From Candidatus Odyssella sp. (GTDB taxonomy: Bacteria > Pseudomonadota > Alphaproteobacteria > Paracaedibacterales > Paracaedibacteraceae), in the NCBI GenBank assembly GCA_020718185.1, contig DYSP01000006.1, positions 1-57,122 on the forward strand: DNA of 57,122 nucleotides, read 5' to 3'. Both the position numbers and the translations under genes were made by a program. Below the pieces are notes generated by a model. It did no database searches. It was not told the DNA's origin and saw only the letters and a program-made list of their open reading frames with translations. Positions 43,666 through 52,858 of this stretch are shown here, in pieces (position 1 is the first letter of the stretch; every line of letters starts with the position of its first letter).

Positions 43666-46119
43666 ATGGTTCAAAAAAAAACATCTCCACTTAAAAACTC
43701 GTTTCTTGATGAAGCGGTCATTTTACAATTCCATCGTCGTCTTCGTCAAGTTGTAGGGCTATTTATCAGCCTGATGGCATTGATTTTTGCAATAACGCTC
43801 TTTAGTTATTCACCGAATGATCCCTCATGGAATACCGCAACCACATTTCCTGTGCATAATTTATTAGATTTTCCAGGTGCAATTGTTGCTGATTTTTTTC
43901 TTCAAAGTTTTGGATTATCTTCCATCCTATTAAGTGTTGTTATCCTTGTTTGGGGGGGATTTTTAGTTGCTGAATCAGTTATTAAGCGGTTAGGTTTGCG
44001 AATTATATCTTTAATAATTACCCTGTTAGCTGCTTCTACTTTCTTAGGGTTATTTGCAAATAGAACCATCTATTTGGCTACACCTACCTTAGGTGGTGCT
44101 TTTGGAACATTAGCCGTAACTACTTTATCCCGTTTGTTGGGATTAATGCCTGCTCTTATTGGGTTGTTAGCATTTAGTGTTTTTGGTTTGTTTTTAAGTT
44201 ATAGTCTTGTTATTCGCCCTCGTCAATGGCAGGGATTTTTGCAAAAAACATCAACTTTTTTTGCCATTCTTGGACGACGAATAAGTCCTTTGTTAATCAA
44301 GTCTATGAGTGATTTTGTTAAAAAAGTAATTGGACATAAGGATTCTATTTTACCTGCTTCTTTAAAATCTTCAGCTGTTAAAGAGACTATTTTTGACCGA
44401 AAATCTACCATTATTTTAAACACGGATGGAGAATTAACTGCAGGACACATTGTGATTTCAAAAGACTCTGAACGAGAAATTACTGAAGAAGTAGCTGATT
44501 TTTCACATCTTTCTCAAGAAAATTCGGAAAAAAAACATGAAGTTGCAGAGGTTTTTGTAGGTTCAAAAGTGTCTGTTAATCTGCCTAATAAGTCCTCTTT
44601 ATCTACTTCACCAGAATTTATTTACCTTCCTTCTCAAGAAGATTATCAACTCCCCTCCATTGATTTTCTGCAAAAAACAATTAAAAAAGAAGCGGCCGTT
44701 TTAGCGCCTGAAGTCTTGCAAAAATCGGCTCATCAATTGGAACAAGTTTTGCAAGAATTTGGTGTTCGTGGAGAAATCGTAGCTGTTTGTCCTGGCCCTG
44801 TCGTTACTTTATATGAACTAAAGCCAGCAGCTGGCATCAAAACGTCTCGTGTTATTGGTTTGGCCGATGATATTGCAAGATCCATGAGTGCCCATGCTGC
44901 TCGTATTGCGGTTATTTCTGGACGTAATGTGATTGGGATTGAGTTGCCCAATTTGGTTCGTGAAACAGTTTATTTACGGGAATTATTACAAACTGATGAA
45001 TATACAAAGTTCTCAGCACCTCTGGCACTTATTTTAGGAAAAGACATTGGTGGTAATCCGATCATCGCAGATTTGGCGCGCATGCCACATTTATTAGTTG
45101 CTGGTACCACCGGGTCGGGGAAATCTGTAGCCATTAATACAATGATTTTATCTATTTTATTTAGGCTATCACCTGACAAATGCAAATTTATTATGATTGA
45201 TCCTAAAATGTTGGAACTTTCTGTTTACGATGGCATTCCTCATTTATTATCACCTGTTGTAACAGATCCCAAAAAGGCTGTTGTTGCATTGAAATGGGCT
45301 GTACGAGAAATGGAAAATCGTTATCGCGCTATGTCAAAGCTGGGTGTTCGTAATATTGATGGATATAATGCACGTTTGGCAGAGGCACGGTTATCTGGTG
45401 AACTATTAATGCGTCGTGTTCAAACGGGATTTGACCCTGATACGGGTAAACCCATTTTTGAAAATCAATCTTTAGCTGTTGACCCACTTCCTTATATTGT
45501 GGTTGTTGTGGACGAAATGGCTGACTTAATGTTAGTAGCAGGTAAGGAAATTGAAGCCGCTGTTCAGCGTTTAGCCCAAATGGCACGTGCAGCTGGTATT
45601 CATCTTATTATGGCAACTCAACGTCCGTCGGTTGATGTGATCACTGGAACCATCAAAGCAAACTTTCCGACCAGAATCAGTTTTCAGGTCACAAGTAAAA
45701 TTGACAGTCGCACGATTTTAGGTGAACAGGGTGCTGAACAACTTTTGGGTCAAGGCGACATGTTATATATGATGGGTGGGGGACGAGTGAGCCGAGTTCA
45801 CGGACCTTTTGTTCGAGATGATGAAGTTGAAAAGATTGTACAATTCCTCAAAATGCAAGGGGAACCTGCCTATATTGAGAGTATTACTGAGGATGATGAA
45901 GAATCAACAATTGGTTCAAATGATGAGGAAAGTCGTGGTGGTGAACCTCTTTATCAACAAGCAATAGACGTGATTCGCCGTGAAGGAAAGGTATCAACAA
46001 GTTTCATTCAACGTCATTTACAAATTGGATACAATCGCGCAGCTAGAATTATAGAACAAATGGAAAAAGAAGGCGTGGTCGGGCCAGCAAATCATATTGG
46101 TAAACGCGAAATTCTTTAA
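43666..46119 (+). CDS. ftsK: DNA translocase FtsK
   Basis: The 817-residue protein has about four N-terminal membrane helices (residues 30-180), a linker, and the motor domain with Walker A GTTGSGKS near 480-487, YIVVVVDEMADLML and GIHLIMATQRPSVDVITG. The C-terminal gamma winged-helix domain ends SFIQRHLQIGYNRAARIIEQME and reads KOPS sites. FtsK coordinates chromosome dimer resolution with XerCD at the septum. Start ATG 43666 is chosen over an upstream TTG. lolA follows at once, as in many alphaproteobacteria. Confidence 0.96.
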   Translation: MVQKKTSPLKNSFLDEAVILQFHRRLRQVVGLFISLMALIFAITLFSYSPNDPSWNTATTFPVHNLLDFPGAIVADFFLQSFGLSSILLSVVILVWGGFLVAESVIKRLGLRIISLIITLLAASTFLGLFANRTIYLATPTLGGAFGTLAVTTLSRLLGLMPALIGLLAFSVFGLFLSYSLVIRPRQWQGFLQKTSTFFAILGRRISPLLIKSMSDFVKKVIGHKDSILPASLKSSAVKETIFDRKSTIILNTDGELTAGHIVISKDSEREITEEVADFSHLSQENSEKKHEVAEVFVGSKVSVNLPNKSSLSTSPEFIYLPSQEDYQLPSIDFLQKTIKKEAAVLAPEVLQKSAHQLEQVLQEFGVRGEIVAVCPGPVVTLYELKPAAGIKTSRVIGLADDIARSMSAHAARIAVISGRNVIGIELPNLVRETVYLRELLQTDEYTKFSAPLALILGKDIGGNPIIADLARMPHLLVAGTTGSGKSVAINTMILSILFRLSPDKCKFIMIDPKMLELSVYDGIPHLLSPVVTDPKKAVVALKWAVREMENRYRAMSKLGVRNIDGYNARLAEARLSGELLMRRVQTGFDPDTGKPIFENQSLAVDPLPYIVVVVDEMADLMLVAGKEIEAAVQRLAQMARAAGIHLIMATQRPSVDVITGTIKANFPTRISFQVTSKIDSRTILGEQGAEQLLGQGDMLYMMGGGRVSRVHGPFVRDDEVEKIVQFLKMQGEPAYIESITEDDEESTIGSNDEESRGGEPLYQQAIDVIRREGKVSTSFIQRHLQIGYNRAARIIEQMEKEGVVGPANHIGKREIL

Positions 46120-46135
46120 AAAGGCACTCAAAATA

Positions 46136-46789
46136 ATGAAAAAATGTATCTCCATCGTAAATCAAAAAATTATATTAAATCTGCTATTGGTGAGCTTTTG
46201 CTTGGATTTTTCATTAATTTCTAGTGCTATAGCTATCCCTTTAGCACCTGTTTCTGCTAGTCAAAAAATAACAGTTAAGCGTATTCAAGATTACCTGAAA
46301 GGTATTCAAACTTTTAAAGCGACTGTAAGTCAGTTAAATCCTGATCAACAACATTTAACCGGAACAGTCTATGTGAACCGGAATACTCAGACTGAGTATG
46401 GAAAACTTCGCATTGAATATGATCAAGCAGGCCAAGATCTTGTCATTGCCGATGGTATAAAATTTATCTTGCATAATCCGAAAACTAAAGAAAATACGGT
46501 CTATGAGATTGATCAAACGCCGGCTGCTTTTTTACTGCAAAAAAACCTTGATTTAGAAGGTGATTTTACAGTCAAATCTCTAAAAGAACACGATGGTGAA
46601 GTAGAGCTCACGATGACAAAATTTGGCGCCGGAGATGCTTTTGTCATTTTGAAATTTTCTACTGTCCCCATGCTAAAATTTAATGGTTGGGTAGTGATGG
46701 ATGCGCAAGGAAATCGAACCGATGTTACTTTAAAAGATGTGGTTATTGGAATCGATCTTGCACCATCTTTATTTAATTTGAAAAAATAA
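46136..46789 (+). CDS. lolA: LolA-family outer membrane lipoprotein carrier
   Basis: The 217-residue protein has a signal peptide (IILNLLLVSFCLDFSLIS) and the LolA-type fold pattern: IQDYLKGIQTFKATVSQ, TEYGKLRIEYDQAGQDLVIADG, then a long beta-strand region. LolA carries lipoproteins across the periplasm. Its position just after ftsK supports the call. Start ATG 46136 is 16 nt after ftsK. Confidence 0.9.
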   Translation: MKKCISIVNQKIILNLLLVSFCLDFSLISSAIAIPLAPVSASQKITVKRIQDYLKGIQTFKATVSQLNPDQQHLTGTVYVNRNTQTEYGKLRIEYDQAGQDLVIADGIKFILHNPKTKENTVYEIDQTPAAFLLQKNLDLEGDFTVKSLKEHDGEVELTMTKFGAGDAFVILKFSTVPMLKFNGWVVMDAQGNRTDVTLKDVVIGIDLAPSLFNLKK

Positions 46790-46920
46790 ACACGCTTATT
46801 TTTGGTAATAAAATATTAATTTTTATAACGAATAATAATTATTGAGTGTACTTTTCATAAAGTTTTGACATGATAAGTATGCACGTACCCAATATATTAT
46901 TTAATTGTAGGAGTATTATT

Positions 46921-47205
46921 ATGACCGAGAATGCACAGTCAAATCAAAAGAATTGGCAACAAGCAAATAAATGGGAATTTTATAAGAATGCTGAAGGGCT
47001 ATGGAGCTGGCGGGCAATTGTTCCAGAAGGCTGGGATTGGAAAAAAGGCGAATGGTCACAAAATGCTGCCGAACAAGCTAAAAAAGTTGAAAAATCTAAT
47101 TGGGAACGTGAAGGAATTAACTGGGTAGAAATTGCTCGTTCACAAGAATGGTATGCTTCCAAAAGTGATTGTGAAGCTAGTGCCAGAAAGCATGGATGGA
47201 AATAA
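46921..47205 (+). CDS. Small YegP/DUF1508-like protein
   Basis: Start ATG 46921 has AGGAG upstream. The 94-residue protein is Trp-rich, and NAEGLWSWRAIVPEGW and YASKSDCEASARKHGW resemble the DUF1508/YegP repeat that begins with a Trp-rich strand and ends with Lys-Cys and helix. The match is by eye. Function is unknown. It ends with a strong terminator. Confidence 0.75.
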   Translation: MTENAQSNQKNWQQANKWEFYKNAEGLWSWRAIVPEGWDWKKGEWSQNAAEQAKKVEKSNWEREGINWVEIARSQEWYASKSDCEASARKHGWK

Positions 47206-47213
47206 TCATTCAA

Positions 47214-47256
47214 TTGTAAAATCTTAGGCTCTTATCTAAAGAGCCTAAGATCTATT
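47214..47256. terminator. Bidirectional terminator between convergent genes
   Basis: A perfect 13-bp stem (ATCTTAGGCTCTT at 47221-47233 with its complement at 47239-47251) has a 5-nt loop. The minus side reads into TTTTAC and the plus side into CTATTTC, serving both convergent genes. Confidence 0.9.
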
Positions 47257-47258
47257 TC

Positions 47259-48362
47259 TCAGTCTTCCCCCTTCATCAGTTCTGCTTTAACACTAGGTTT
47301 TTTACTCAATGCATACAGAGCCATTTGTTCGGCCAAAATACTAAATACAGCCCAACCACGATTTAAGACTGTCAGCAAATGAGCTGTATCAATGTGTTTG
47401 CTGTTTTCTAAAAGCTTTAAGCCCATGCCAAAGTGATCTTCATCCAGTGTGCTATGTAAATCAAAGAAATCATATTCAAGAAATTGCCCTTTTGCGACTG
47501 TGTGAAATTGTGTTGAGGCACCTTCTAAAACCAAATGAATTAACACTGTTTTTTCTTCATCAGTTCCAGAGATCATTTGATGATGAAACCATGTAGCTGC
47601 AGAATCTAATAACGGATTCCAAAAGGAAACAGGGCAATTTTTACGAATTCCATACAGAATTTTATTATGCCCAATTTCTTCTTGCAAATGCTGTTCAGCA
47701 GCATCAAAATATTCTGATTTTCCACCCATCGACATGCGGGCAGTGATAATTTTTTGAAACCAATCAGACCAATAGTTTAAGGCTTCAAGAAGGCGTTTTT
47801 TGACGGTTGGATCTTTAAGTTTTGGAGACCTTGCTAGAATCATAAGTGGATTACTTTCAAACTTTTTTTCCCAGGCTTTGTGTTGGTTAAGAAGTTGAGT
47901 AACATTATCATGTTGAGATGTATCGCTCATAAATTCAACACGAGGAATAGCTGGATTTTCATATAAACCTAGCCCTTCAAACTGAATAGATAACGCCCAA
48001 AATCCTTTTTTCCCACCACCTATAAACCCATGGTTCGCATTGGAAGGAACAATGACGACATCGCCTGCTTTAAGATCTTGTTGACAATCACCAACTACTT
48101 TTCCTTCTCCTTCACAAATAATAATCATGCTAGAAGTTGGATGGCGATGCGTGTCAAGAACTTCTCCCGGCATCAAACTAACCCAGGAAATAGAGATTCT
48201 CGCTTGATCAGGAATAAAAGCGGACAAGGACGGATGTTTGCGAAAATCTAATAATTCTCCTAAATTATGTTCCCTACCTTCTACAATGACTTCTTTTAGA
48301 GAAGGGATTATCGCGCGTGACACCACTTGCATTTTTACTGCTTGTACCCCAGATTCTTGCAT
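47259..48362 (-). CDS. Cupin fused to a heme-oxygenase-like diiron (HDO) domain
   Basis: The 367-residue protein has an N-terminal cupin: DTHRHP with His72 and His74 and GDVVIVPSNANH with His111. The C-terminal all-helical part (about 160-360) has Glu228/229, His232, Glu280, then His303-x3-Asp307-x2-His310, the ligand pattern of heme-oxygenase-like diiron enzymes such as CADD. A GAGG site precedes the ATG. Such enzymes perform unusual oxidations of amino acids or amines, but substrate and product are unknown here. It is downstream of a HisC-like gene and a c-di-GMP protein on the same strand. Confidence 0.82.
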   Translation of the reverse strand: MQESGVQAVKMQVVSRAIIPSLKEVIVEGREHNLGELLDFRKHPSLSAFIPDQARISISWVSLMPGEVLDTHRHPTSSMIIICEGEGKVVGDCQQDLKAGDVVIVPSNANHGFIGGGKKGFWALSIQFEGLGLYENPAIPRVEFMSDTSQHDNVTQLLNQHKAWEKKFESNPLMILARSPKLKDPTVKKRLLEALNYWSDWFQKIITARMSMGGKSEYFDAAEQHLQEEIGHNKILYGIRKNCPVSFWNPLLDSAATWFHHQMISGTDEEKTVLIHLVLEGASTQFHTVAKGQFLEYDFFDLHSTLDEDHFGMGLKLLENSKHIDTAHLLTVLNRGWAVFSILAEQMALYALSKKPSVKAELMKGED

Positions 48363-48454
48363 CTTTATAACCTCTTTAACATTGATTGCTTCCTCACGAG
48401 TGTAGATGACTATGAGTTAAATAATAGTAAAAGATAAATAATGAATAACCTATT

Positions 48455-49540
48455 TTACGTGAGAGAATCAGAGATCAGCGACATTGCTTTTAAAAATTTT
48501 TGATTCTCTTTTTCCGTGCCAATAGAAACTCTGATGCTATTTGCAATCTCATTGTCACAAGAAACAACATGAATTTTATGCTGATTTAAAAAAGCCATAA
48601 CAGTTGAAAAGTGATTAAGTTCCATTAGAAAGAAATTAACATCGCTGGGAGTAATTTTCTTCACCACACTTAGATTTGATAGATTTTTGACGAGTTTAAC
48701 TCGTTCTTGTCTGATTTGTTCCCATGACGCTATCATTGTTTGTGGAAAAGCACAACGATTAGCCACAAGTTCTTGAGATGGCGTGGGGAACCCAAATGGT
48801 ATTTGAATATAACGTAAAGTATTAATAACCAAAGGATCTGCTGCGATAACGGCTCCACACCGAACACCGGCCAGCCCCCATGCTTTTGATAAAGTTCGCA
48901 AAACAATTAAATTATTAAAGCGAGACAAATCATAAATAGCTGAAGAAATACCAGAAAATTCTATATAAGCTTCGTCAACAATCACAAATCCATCAAGGGA
49001 TCTGCATAATTTATCAATAATTTCTGTGTCAAGAAGTGTCGCTGTTGGATTGTTTGGATTACATAAAAAAACAAGCTTGGGATTTTCTTTTATAATATCA
49101 TCCACATCCAGCTGGTTGTAATTTTCCTCTTTTAATTTGAATCTTTTGATTTGTAGATTGTGAAGTTTCCCCCAATGTTCATAAGCAGGAAAACTGGGCT
49201 CTGTTACGGCAATTGTATCTTTATTTGGTTCTGCAAATGATCTTAATAATAAATCTATTCCTTCACTAGAACCGACTGTAAAAAGAATATGTTGATCAAT
49301 TATTTCATCAATTTTTTGCGGTGTATAATCAGCCGGTTGATTAAGAGATGAGATAACTTGCCAATAATGTTTCTTTAAGGACTTTTGAGTCAAATCAGGA
49401 TAGTTTCCAAGGGTACCAAGAAATGGGTTTGTATTATTGCTCAAATCAACGTCAATATCCATCTCGGCAAAATGTTTTTTAAGGACACCGATCAGAGGAA
49501 TTTCAGAAAAAATTGGTCTAGATTTAGGGTGAACTTGCAT
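48455..49540 (-). CDS. Histidinol-phosphate aminotransferase-like PLP enzyme
   Basis: The 361-residue protein has the class I/II aminotransferase set: VGSSEGIDLLLRSFAEP, FLCNPNNPTA, IVDEAYIEF, LRTLSKAWGLAGVRCG with the PLP Lys, and a C-terminal SIRVSIGTEKENQ. It is HisC-like, but no histidine gene is near, so it could act on another amino acid phosphate or a special substrate. Start ATG 49540 is preferred over the GTG at 49603, which would overlap the upstream gene. It lies 22 nt after the GGDEF-EAL gene. Confidence 0.88.
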   Translation of the reverse strand: MQVHPKSRPIFSEIPLIGVLKKHFAEMDIDVDLSNNTNPFLGTLGNYPDLTQKSLKKHYWQVISSLNQPADYTPQKIDEIIDQHILFTVGSSEGIDLLLRSFAEPNKDTIAVTEPSFPAYEHWGKLHNLQIKRFKLKEENYNQLDVDDIIKENPKLVFLCNPNNPTATLLDTEIIDKLCRSLDGFVIVDEAYIEFSGISSAIYDLSRFNNLIVLRTLSKAWGLAGVRCGAVIAADPLVINTLRYIQIPFGFPTPSQELVANRCAFPQTMIASWEQIRQERVKLVKNLSNLSVVKKITPSDVNFFLMELNHFSTVMAFLNQHKIHVVSCDNEIANSIRVSIGTEKENQKFLKAMSLISDSLT

Positions 49541-49562
49541 TAGGGGTTCTTTCGTTAAAGCT

Positions 49563-51368
49563 TTAATCTTTTTCAACGTGCAATATATTGAACTCTGCTT
49601 CACTTAGAGGTTCAATAAAACTTTTATTTTTTTGATTTAATAACAGCTCCCCAAATTCTTCTGATTTTATCGGTGGGCTGAAATAATATCCTTGAACTTC
49701 ATCACAGTTATGAGTTTGTAAAAAATCTAGCTGTTCTTTGTTTTCTACACCTTCAGCTACAACACGTAATTTCAATTGTTGAGCCATAGCAATAATTGCT
49801 TGCACAATGGCTTTGTCATCTTCATCACGGCTTATATCGCGTACAAAAGATTTATCGATTTTAATTTTATTAACTGGGAACCGTTTTAAATAACCGAGGT
49901 TAGAATAACCTGTACCAAAATCATCAATAACTAACCCAACACCCATTTTTTTTAATTCGTTCATTGTTGCTATATAAATATGATTGTTTCCCATAATGCT
50001 ACTTTCTGTCAATTCGACATCTAAGTATTTGGCTTCTAATCCAGAATCTGATAAAGCTGAACTTACAATCTGAACAATATTATTTTGTTTAAATTGAATG
50101 CCACTAACGTTAACAGCTACTTTTATTGGACCAAGTCCTTTTTTTTGCCAAAGTTTGTTTTGTTCGCAGGCAGTTTTGAGAACCCATTCTCCAATAAATT
50201 GAATAATGCCTGTTTCTTCTGCAACATGAATAAAATCTAGAGGAGAGACCAGACCCCGTATCGGATGAGACCAACGTATTAAAGCTTCTGCAGAAACTAT
50301 TCGTTGCGTTTTTAAATCAATTAAGGGCTGGTAAAGTAAGAAAAATTCATTATCATCTAAGGCTTTACGTAAATCATTGGCAAATGATAAATGTTCAACG
50401 GCTTGATCATTCATGTGAGGTGTATAAAAACGGTAGTTATTACGCCCATCTGCTTTGGCGGTATACATTGCTGCGTCGGCATTTTTCAACAGCACTGTTG
50501 TGCTTTTTCCATCCATCGGATAAAAACTTACACCGACACTACTTGTCATCGTAATGCTATGATGATCAATATAAAATGATTCTGCCAGAATTTCTTGACA
50601 TTCTGTAATTAAGGGGATAATTTGCTCGCGATAATCAATATTACGCAGGACAATAATAAATTCATCGCCACCCCAACGTGCCAAAGTATCTTCTTCTCGG
50701 ATACATTTTTTTAAACGTTGAGATACTTCTTGCAGTAGTAAGTCACCTATATTATGTCCCAAACTATCATTGATTAATTTAAACCGATCCAAGTCAAAGA
50801 ATAAAACGGCCACTTTACTATGTTGGCGTTTTGCATGTTTGATTTCTTGATTAATACGATCTCTTAAAAGAATTCTATTGGGCAACCCCGTTAAAGGATC
50901 ACAAGTTGCTTGTAGGAATAGTTGCTCTTCCATTTGCTTACGGCGAGTAACATCTCGAAAACTAAAAACGCGTCCTATAATTTCATTGTTGATATATTGA
51001 GGAATAGAGTAACGTTCAAAAATACGACCATCTAGAAACTCAATTTCATCAAAACAATCCATTTCTGGATGTGCATATAATTGCCCTAATTTTTCAATAA
51101 AAACCTCAGGGTTTAATAATTGCTTTAACACGTGATTTATGGCTTTTTCATCATTACTACTTTTCATGTAACTTAGAGGAATACGCCACATTTTTCGAAA
51201 TCTTTGATTGCAAGTAACAATTTTTCCTTTGCCATTAACAACTAAGATACCATCCGCAGTTGACTCTAAGGTTGCTTGTAATAAAGATGCATCCAGATTT
51301 TTTACATTTTTTATAGATTCATTTTTTACCAAGTTTTTTTTTCTTGGGGGGCCTTTATCCGTTACCAT
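49563..51368 (-). CDS. PAS-GGDEF-EAL c-di-GMP signalling protein
   Basis: The 601-residue protein has an N-terminal PAS domain (LESTADGILVVNGKGKI and following), GGDEF at 233-237 with the REED product-feedback I-site five residues before, and EAL at 361-363 with DDFGTGYSNLGYL and EGVENKEQ. Both active sites look complete, so synthesis and breakdown of c-di-GMP are both possible. There is no membrane segment, so it is cytosolic. Start has GGAGAG upstream. It is divergent from the ATP-grasp gene. Confidence 0.94.
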   Translation of the reverse strand: MVTDKGPPRKKNLVKNESIKNVKNLDASLLQATLESTADGILVVNGKGKIVTCNQRFRKMWRIPLSYMKSSNDEKAINHVLKQLLNPEVFIEKLGQLYAHPEMDCFDEIEFLDGRIFERYSIPQYINNEIIGRVFSFRDVTRRKQMEEQLFLQATCDPLTGLPNRILLRDRINQEIKHAKRQHSKVAVLFFDLDRFKLINDSLGHNIGDLLLQEVSQRLKKCIREEDTLARWGGDEFIIVLRNIDYREQIIPLITECQEILAESFYIDHHSITMTSSVGVSFYPMDGKSTTVLLKNADAAMYTAKADGRNNYRFYTPHMNDQAVEHLSFANDLRKALDDNEFFLLYQPLIDLKTQRIVSAEALIRWSHPIRGLVSPLDFIHVAEETGIIQFIGEWVLKTACEQNKLWQKKGLGPIKVAVNVSGIQFKQNNIVQIVSSALSDSGLEAKYLDVELTESSIMGNNHIYIATMNELKKMGVGLVIDDFGTGYSNLGYLKRFPVNKIKIDKSFVRDISRDEDDKAIVQAIIAMAQQLKLRVVAEGVENKEQLDFLQTHNCDEVQGYYFSPPIKSEEFGELLLNQKNKSFIEPLSEAEFNILHVEKD

Positions 51369-51521
51369 TGGCTTATCTCTCCTCAGACTTTAGCCGAATT
51401 ACGCTGCTTTTGAATCATAATGAACATAGCTTTTAAATTACCCCTTCCTTTTATTAAAGTAGAATATAGTTAAATATTAGTTTAATCTTTAAAAGAAAAA
51501 ACATATTTTCAAAGAATTTTA

Positions 51522-52778
51522 ATGATTTATTATAACTACAAATATCTTGCTTTAGTATATGACACACATTCATTGCAAGATATTTTAGGCTCTTCAATGG
51601 ATCTTAAGCAGACTATTGTGATTCTGCCTTTTTCATTATATAAAGAACATTCTTTAAAACTTGCATCCGTTGGTAAAGCTATTAAGGTTAAAAATTATTT
51701 AAACTCTGGCGATGTAGAAACCATTGCGTATAAAGAATTTCATAAAAATCCCTACCAATATATTATTGCAACTCATGAAATCGATATTTTAAGAGCCGCT
51801 CGATTGCGAGAATTACTACAATTGCCTGGTCAATCTTATAAGAGCGCAACTGCTTTTCGACAAAAAACGGTGATGAAAGAAATTTTGAAACAAAAGAGAA
51901 TTCAAGGCATCCCATTGTTTCAATCCATAAAATCACCAGCGGATGTTATTGATTTTATGAACAAGAATACATTTCCTGTGGTTATCAAACCTGATCTTGG
52001 TACTGGTTCAGAAGGCATCAAAATTTTGAAAAATAAAGACGATGTGTTTTCATATTTAAAACAATCATCTATTTTTCAAGTCAATCAACCAGTTGATATG
52101 CAGATTGAAAAATTTATCAACGGAAAGATGTATCACATTAATGGGTTTGTAATGAATGGCGAACTCATCAGCTGTTGGCCTAGTGTTTATCCACATCAGT
52201 CAATTGGAATGGTGGATGGAAAATTTGCATCTAGCTATCTTCTTCATTCAACAAATCCTTTAGTTCTACGACTCAATACGTATACGCAGCAAATTTTAAA
52301 GATTTTACCCACACCTCTTCATACGCCTTTTCATTTAGAGGTCTTTATTAACGAAGCGGATGAAATTATTTTTTGTGAAATTGCTTCTCGTATTGGTGGA
52401 AAAGGCGTGCGCCAATCTTGGCTAGAATCTTTCAATCTTTCGTTAAGTAACCTATTTGTTCAGGCACAAATAGGAAGAATAGATAGTGTTACCCTTGCTG
52501 ATTTTTCTGATCAGCCTCAGTGTTTAACCGGCGAAATTTGGTTTCCAACCCAACCGGGTCAGCTAAAAAATATCGAATTGGAATGTCCTTTTCCGTGGGT
52601 CAAAGATTATAAAACGTTTTATAAAAGGGGCGACATTATACATCAAAAAGCTAAAAATATAAATGATTGTCTTTGTGGTATTTCTTTATTAACGGCTGAT
52701 ACCGAAGAAGAAATGCAACATCATTTAGAAGATTTAGTGAAATGGATTCAGGAAACTATAAAATGGGATCTTAATTAA
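51522..52778 (+). CDS. ATP-grasp ligase, substrate unknown
   Basis: The 418-residue protein has a Rossmann-like N-terminal half, then ATP-grasp signs: FPVVIKPDLGTGSEGIKIL, MQIEKFINGKMYHINGFVMNG, and metal-binding FHLEVFINEADEIIFCEIASRIGG. It resembles carboxylate-amine ligases of the carbamoyl-phosphate-synthase or dipeptide-ligase type. It probably joins a carboxylate to an amine. It stands divergent from the GGDEF-EAL operon with a 153-nt intergenic region and precedes an outer-membrane protein gene. Confidence 0.88.
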   Translation: MIYYNYKYLALVYDTHSLQDILGSSMDLKQTIVILPFSLYKEHSLKLASVGKAIKVKNYLNSGDVETIAYKEFHKNPYQYIIATHEIDILRAARLRELLQLPGQSYKSATAFRQKTVMKEILKQKRIQGIPLFQSIKSPADVIDFMNKNTFPVVIKPDLGTGSEGIKILKNKDDVFSYLKQSSIFQVNQPVDMQIEKFINGKMYHINGFVMNGELISCWPSVYPHQSIGMVDGKFASSYLLHSTNPLVLRLNTYTQQILKILPTPLHTPFHLEVFINEADEIIFCEIASRIGGKGVRQSWLESFNLSLSNLFVQAQIGRIDSVTLADFSDQPQCLTGEIWFPTQPGQLKNIELECPFPWVKDYKTFYKRGDIIHQKAKNINDCLCGISLLTADTEEEMQHHLEDLVKWIQETIKWDLN

Positions 52779-52814
52779 CTTAGTATGAAATGGTATTGTG
52801 TTATAATAAAATTA

Positions 52815-52853
52815 CACATAAACTTTAAATAATATTTACTTAATGTTTATGTG
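52815..52853 (+). promoter_or_regulatory. Inverted repeat in the leader of the OmpP1/FadL gene
   Basis: CACATAAAC (52815-52823) and GTTTATGTG (52845-52853) are perfect complements 21 nt apart, ending 5 nt before the ATG at 52859. A TATAAT at 52802-52807 could be the -10 box. The hairpin could hide the ribosome-binding region or be an operator. Confidence 0.5.
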
Positions 52854-52858
52854 AGATC

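Noticed and set aside
48455-49540. A histidine biosynthesis gene
   Set aside because: No other his genes lie nearby and HisC-like enzymes have many substrates, so the symbol hisC is not given.
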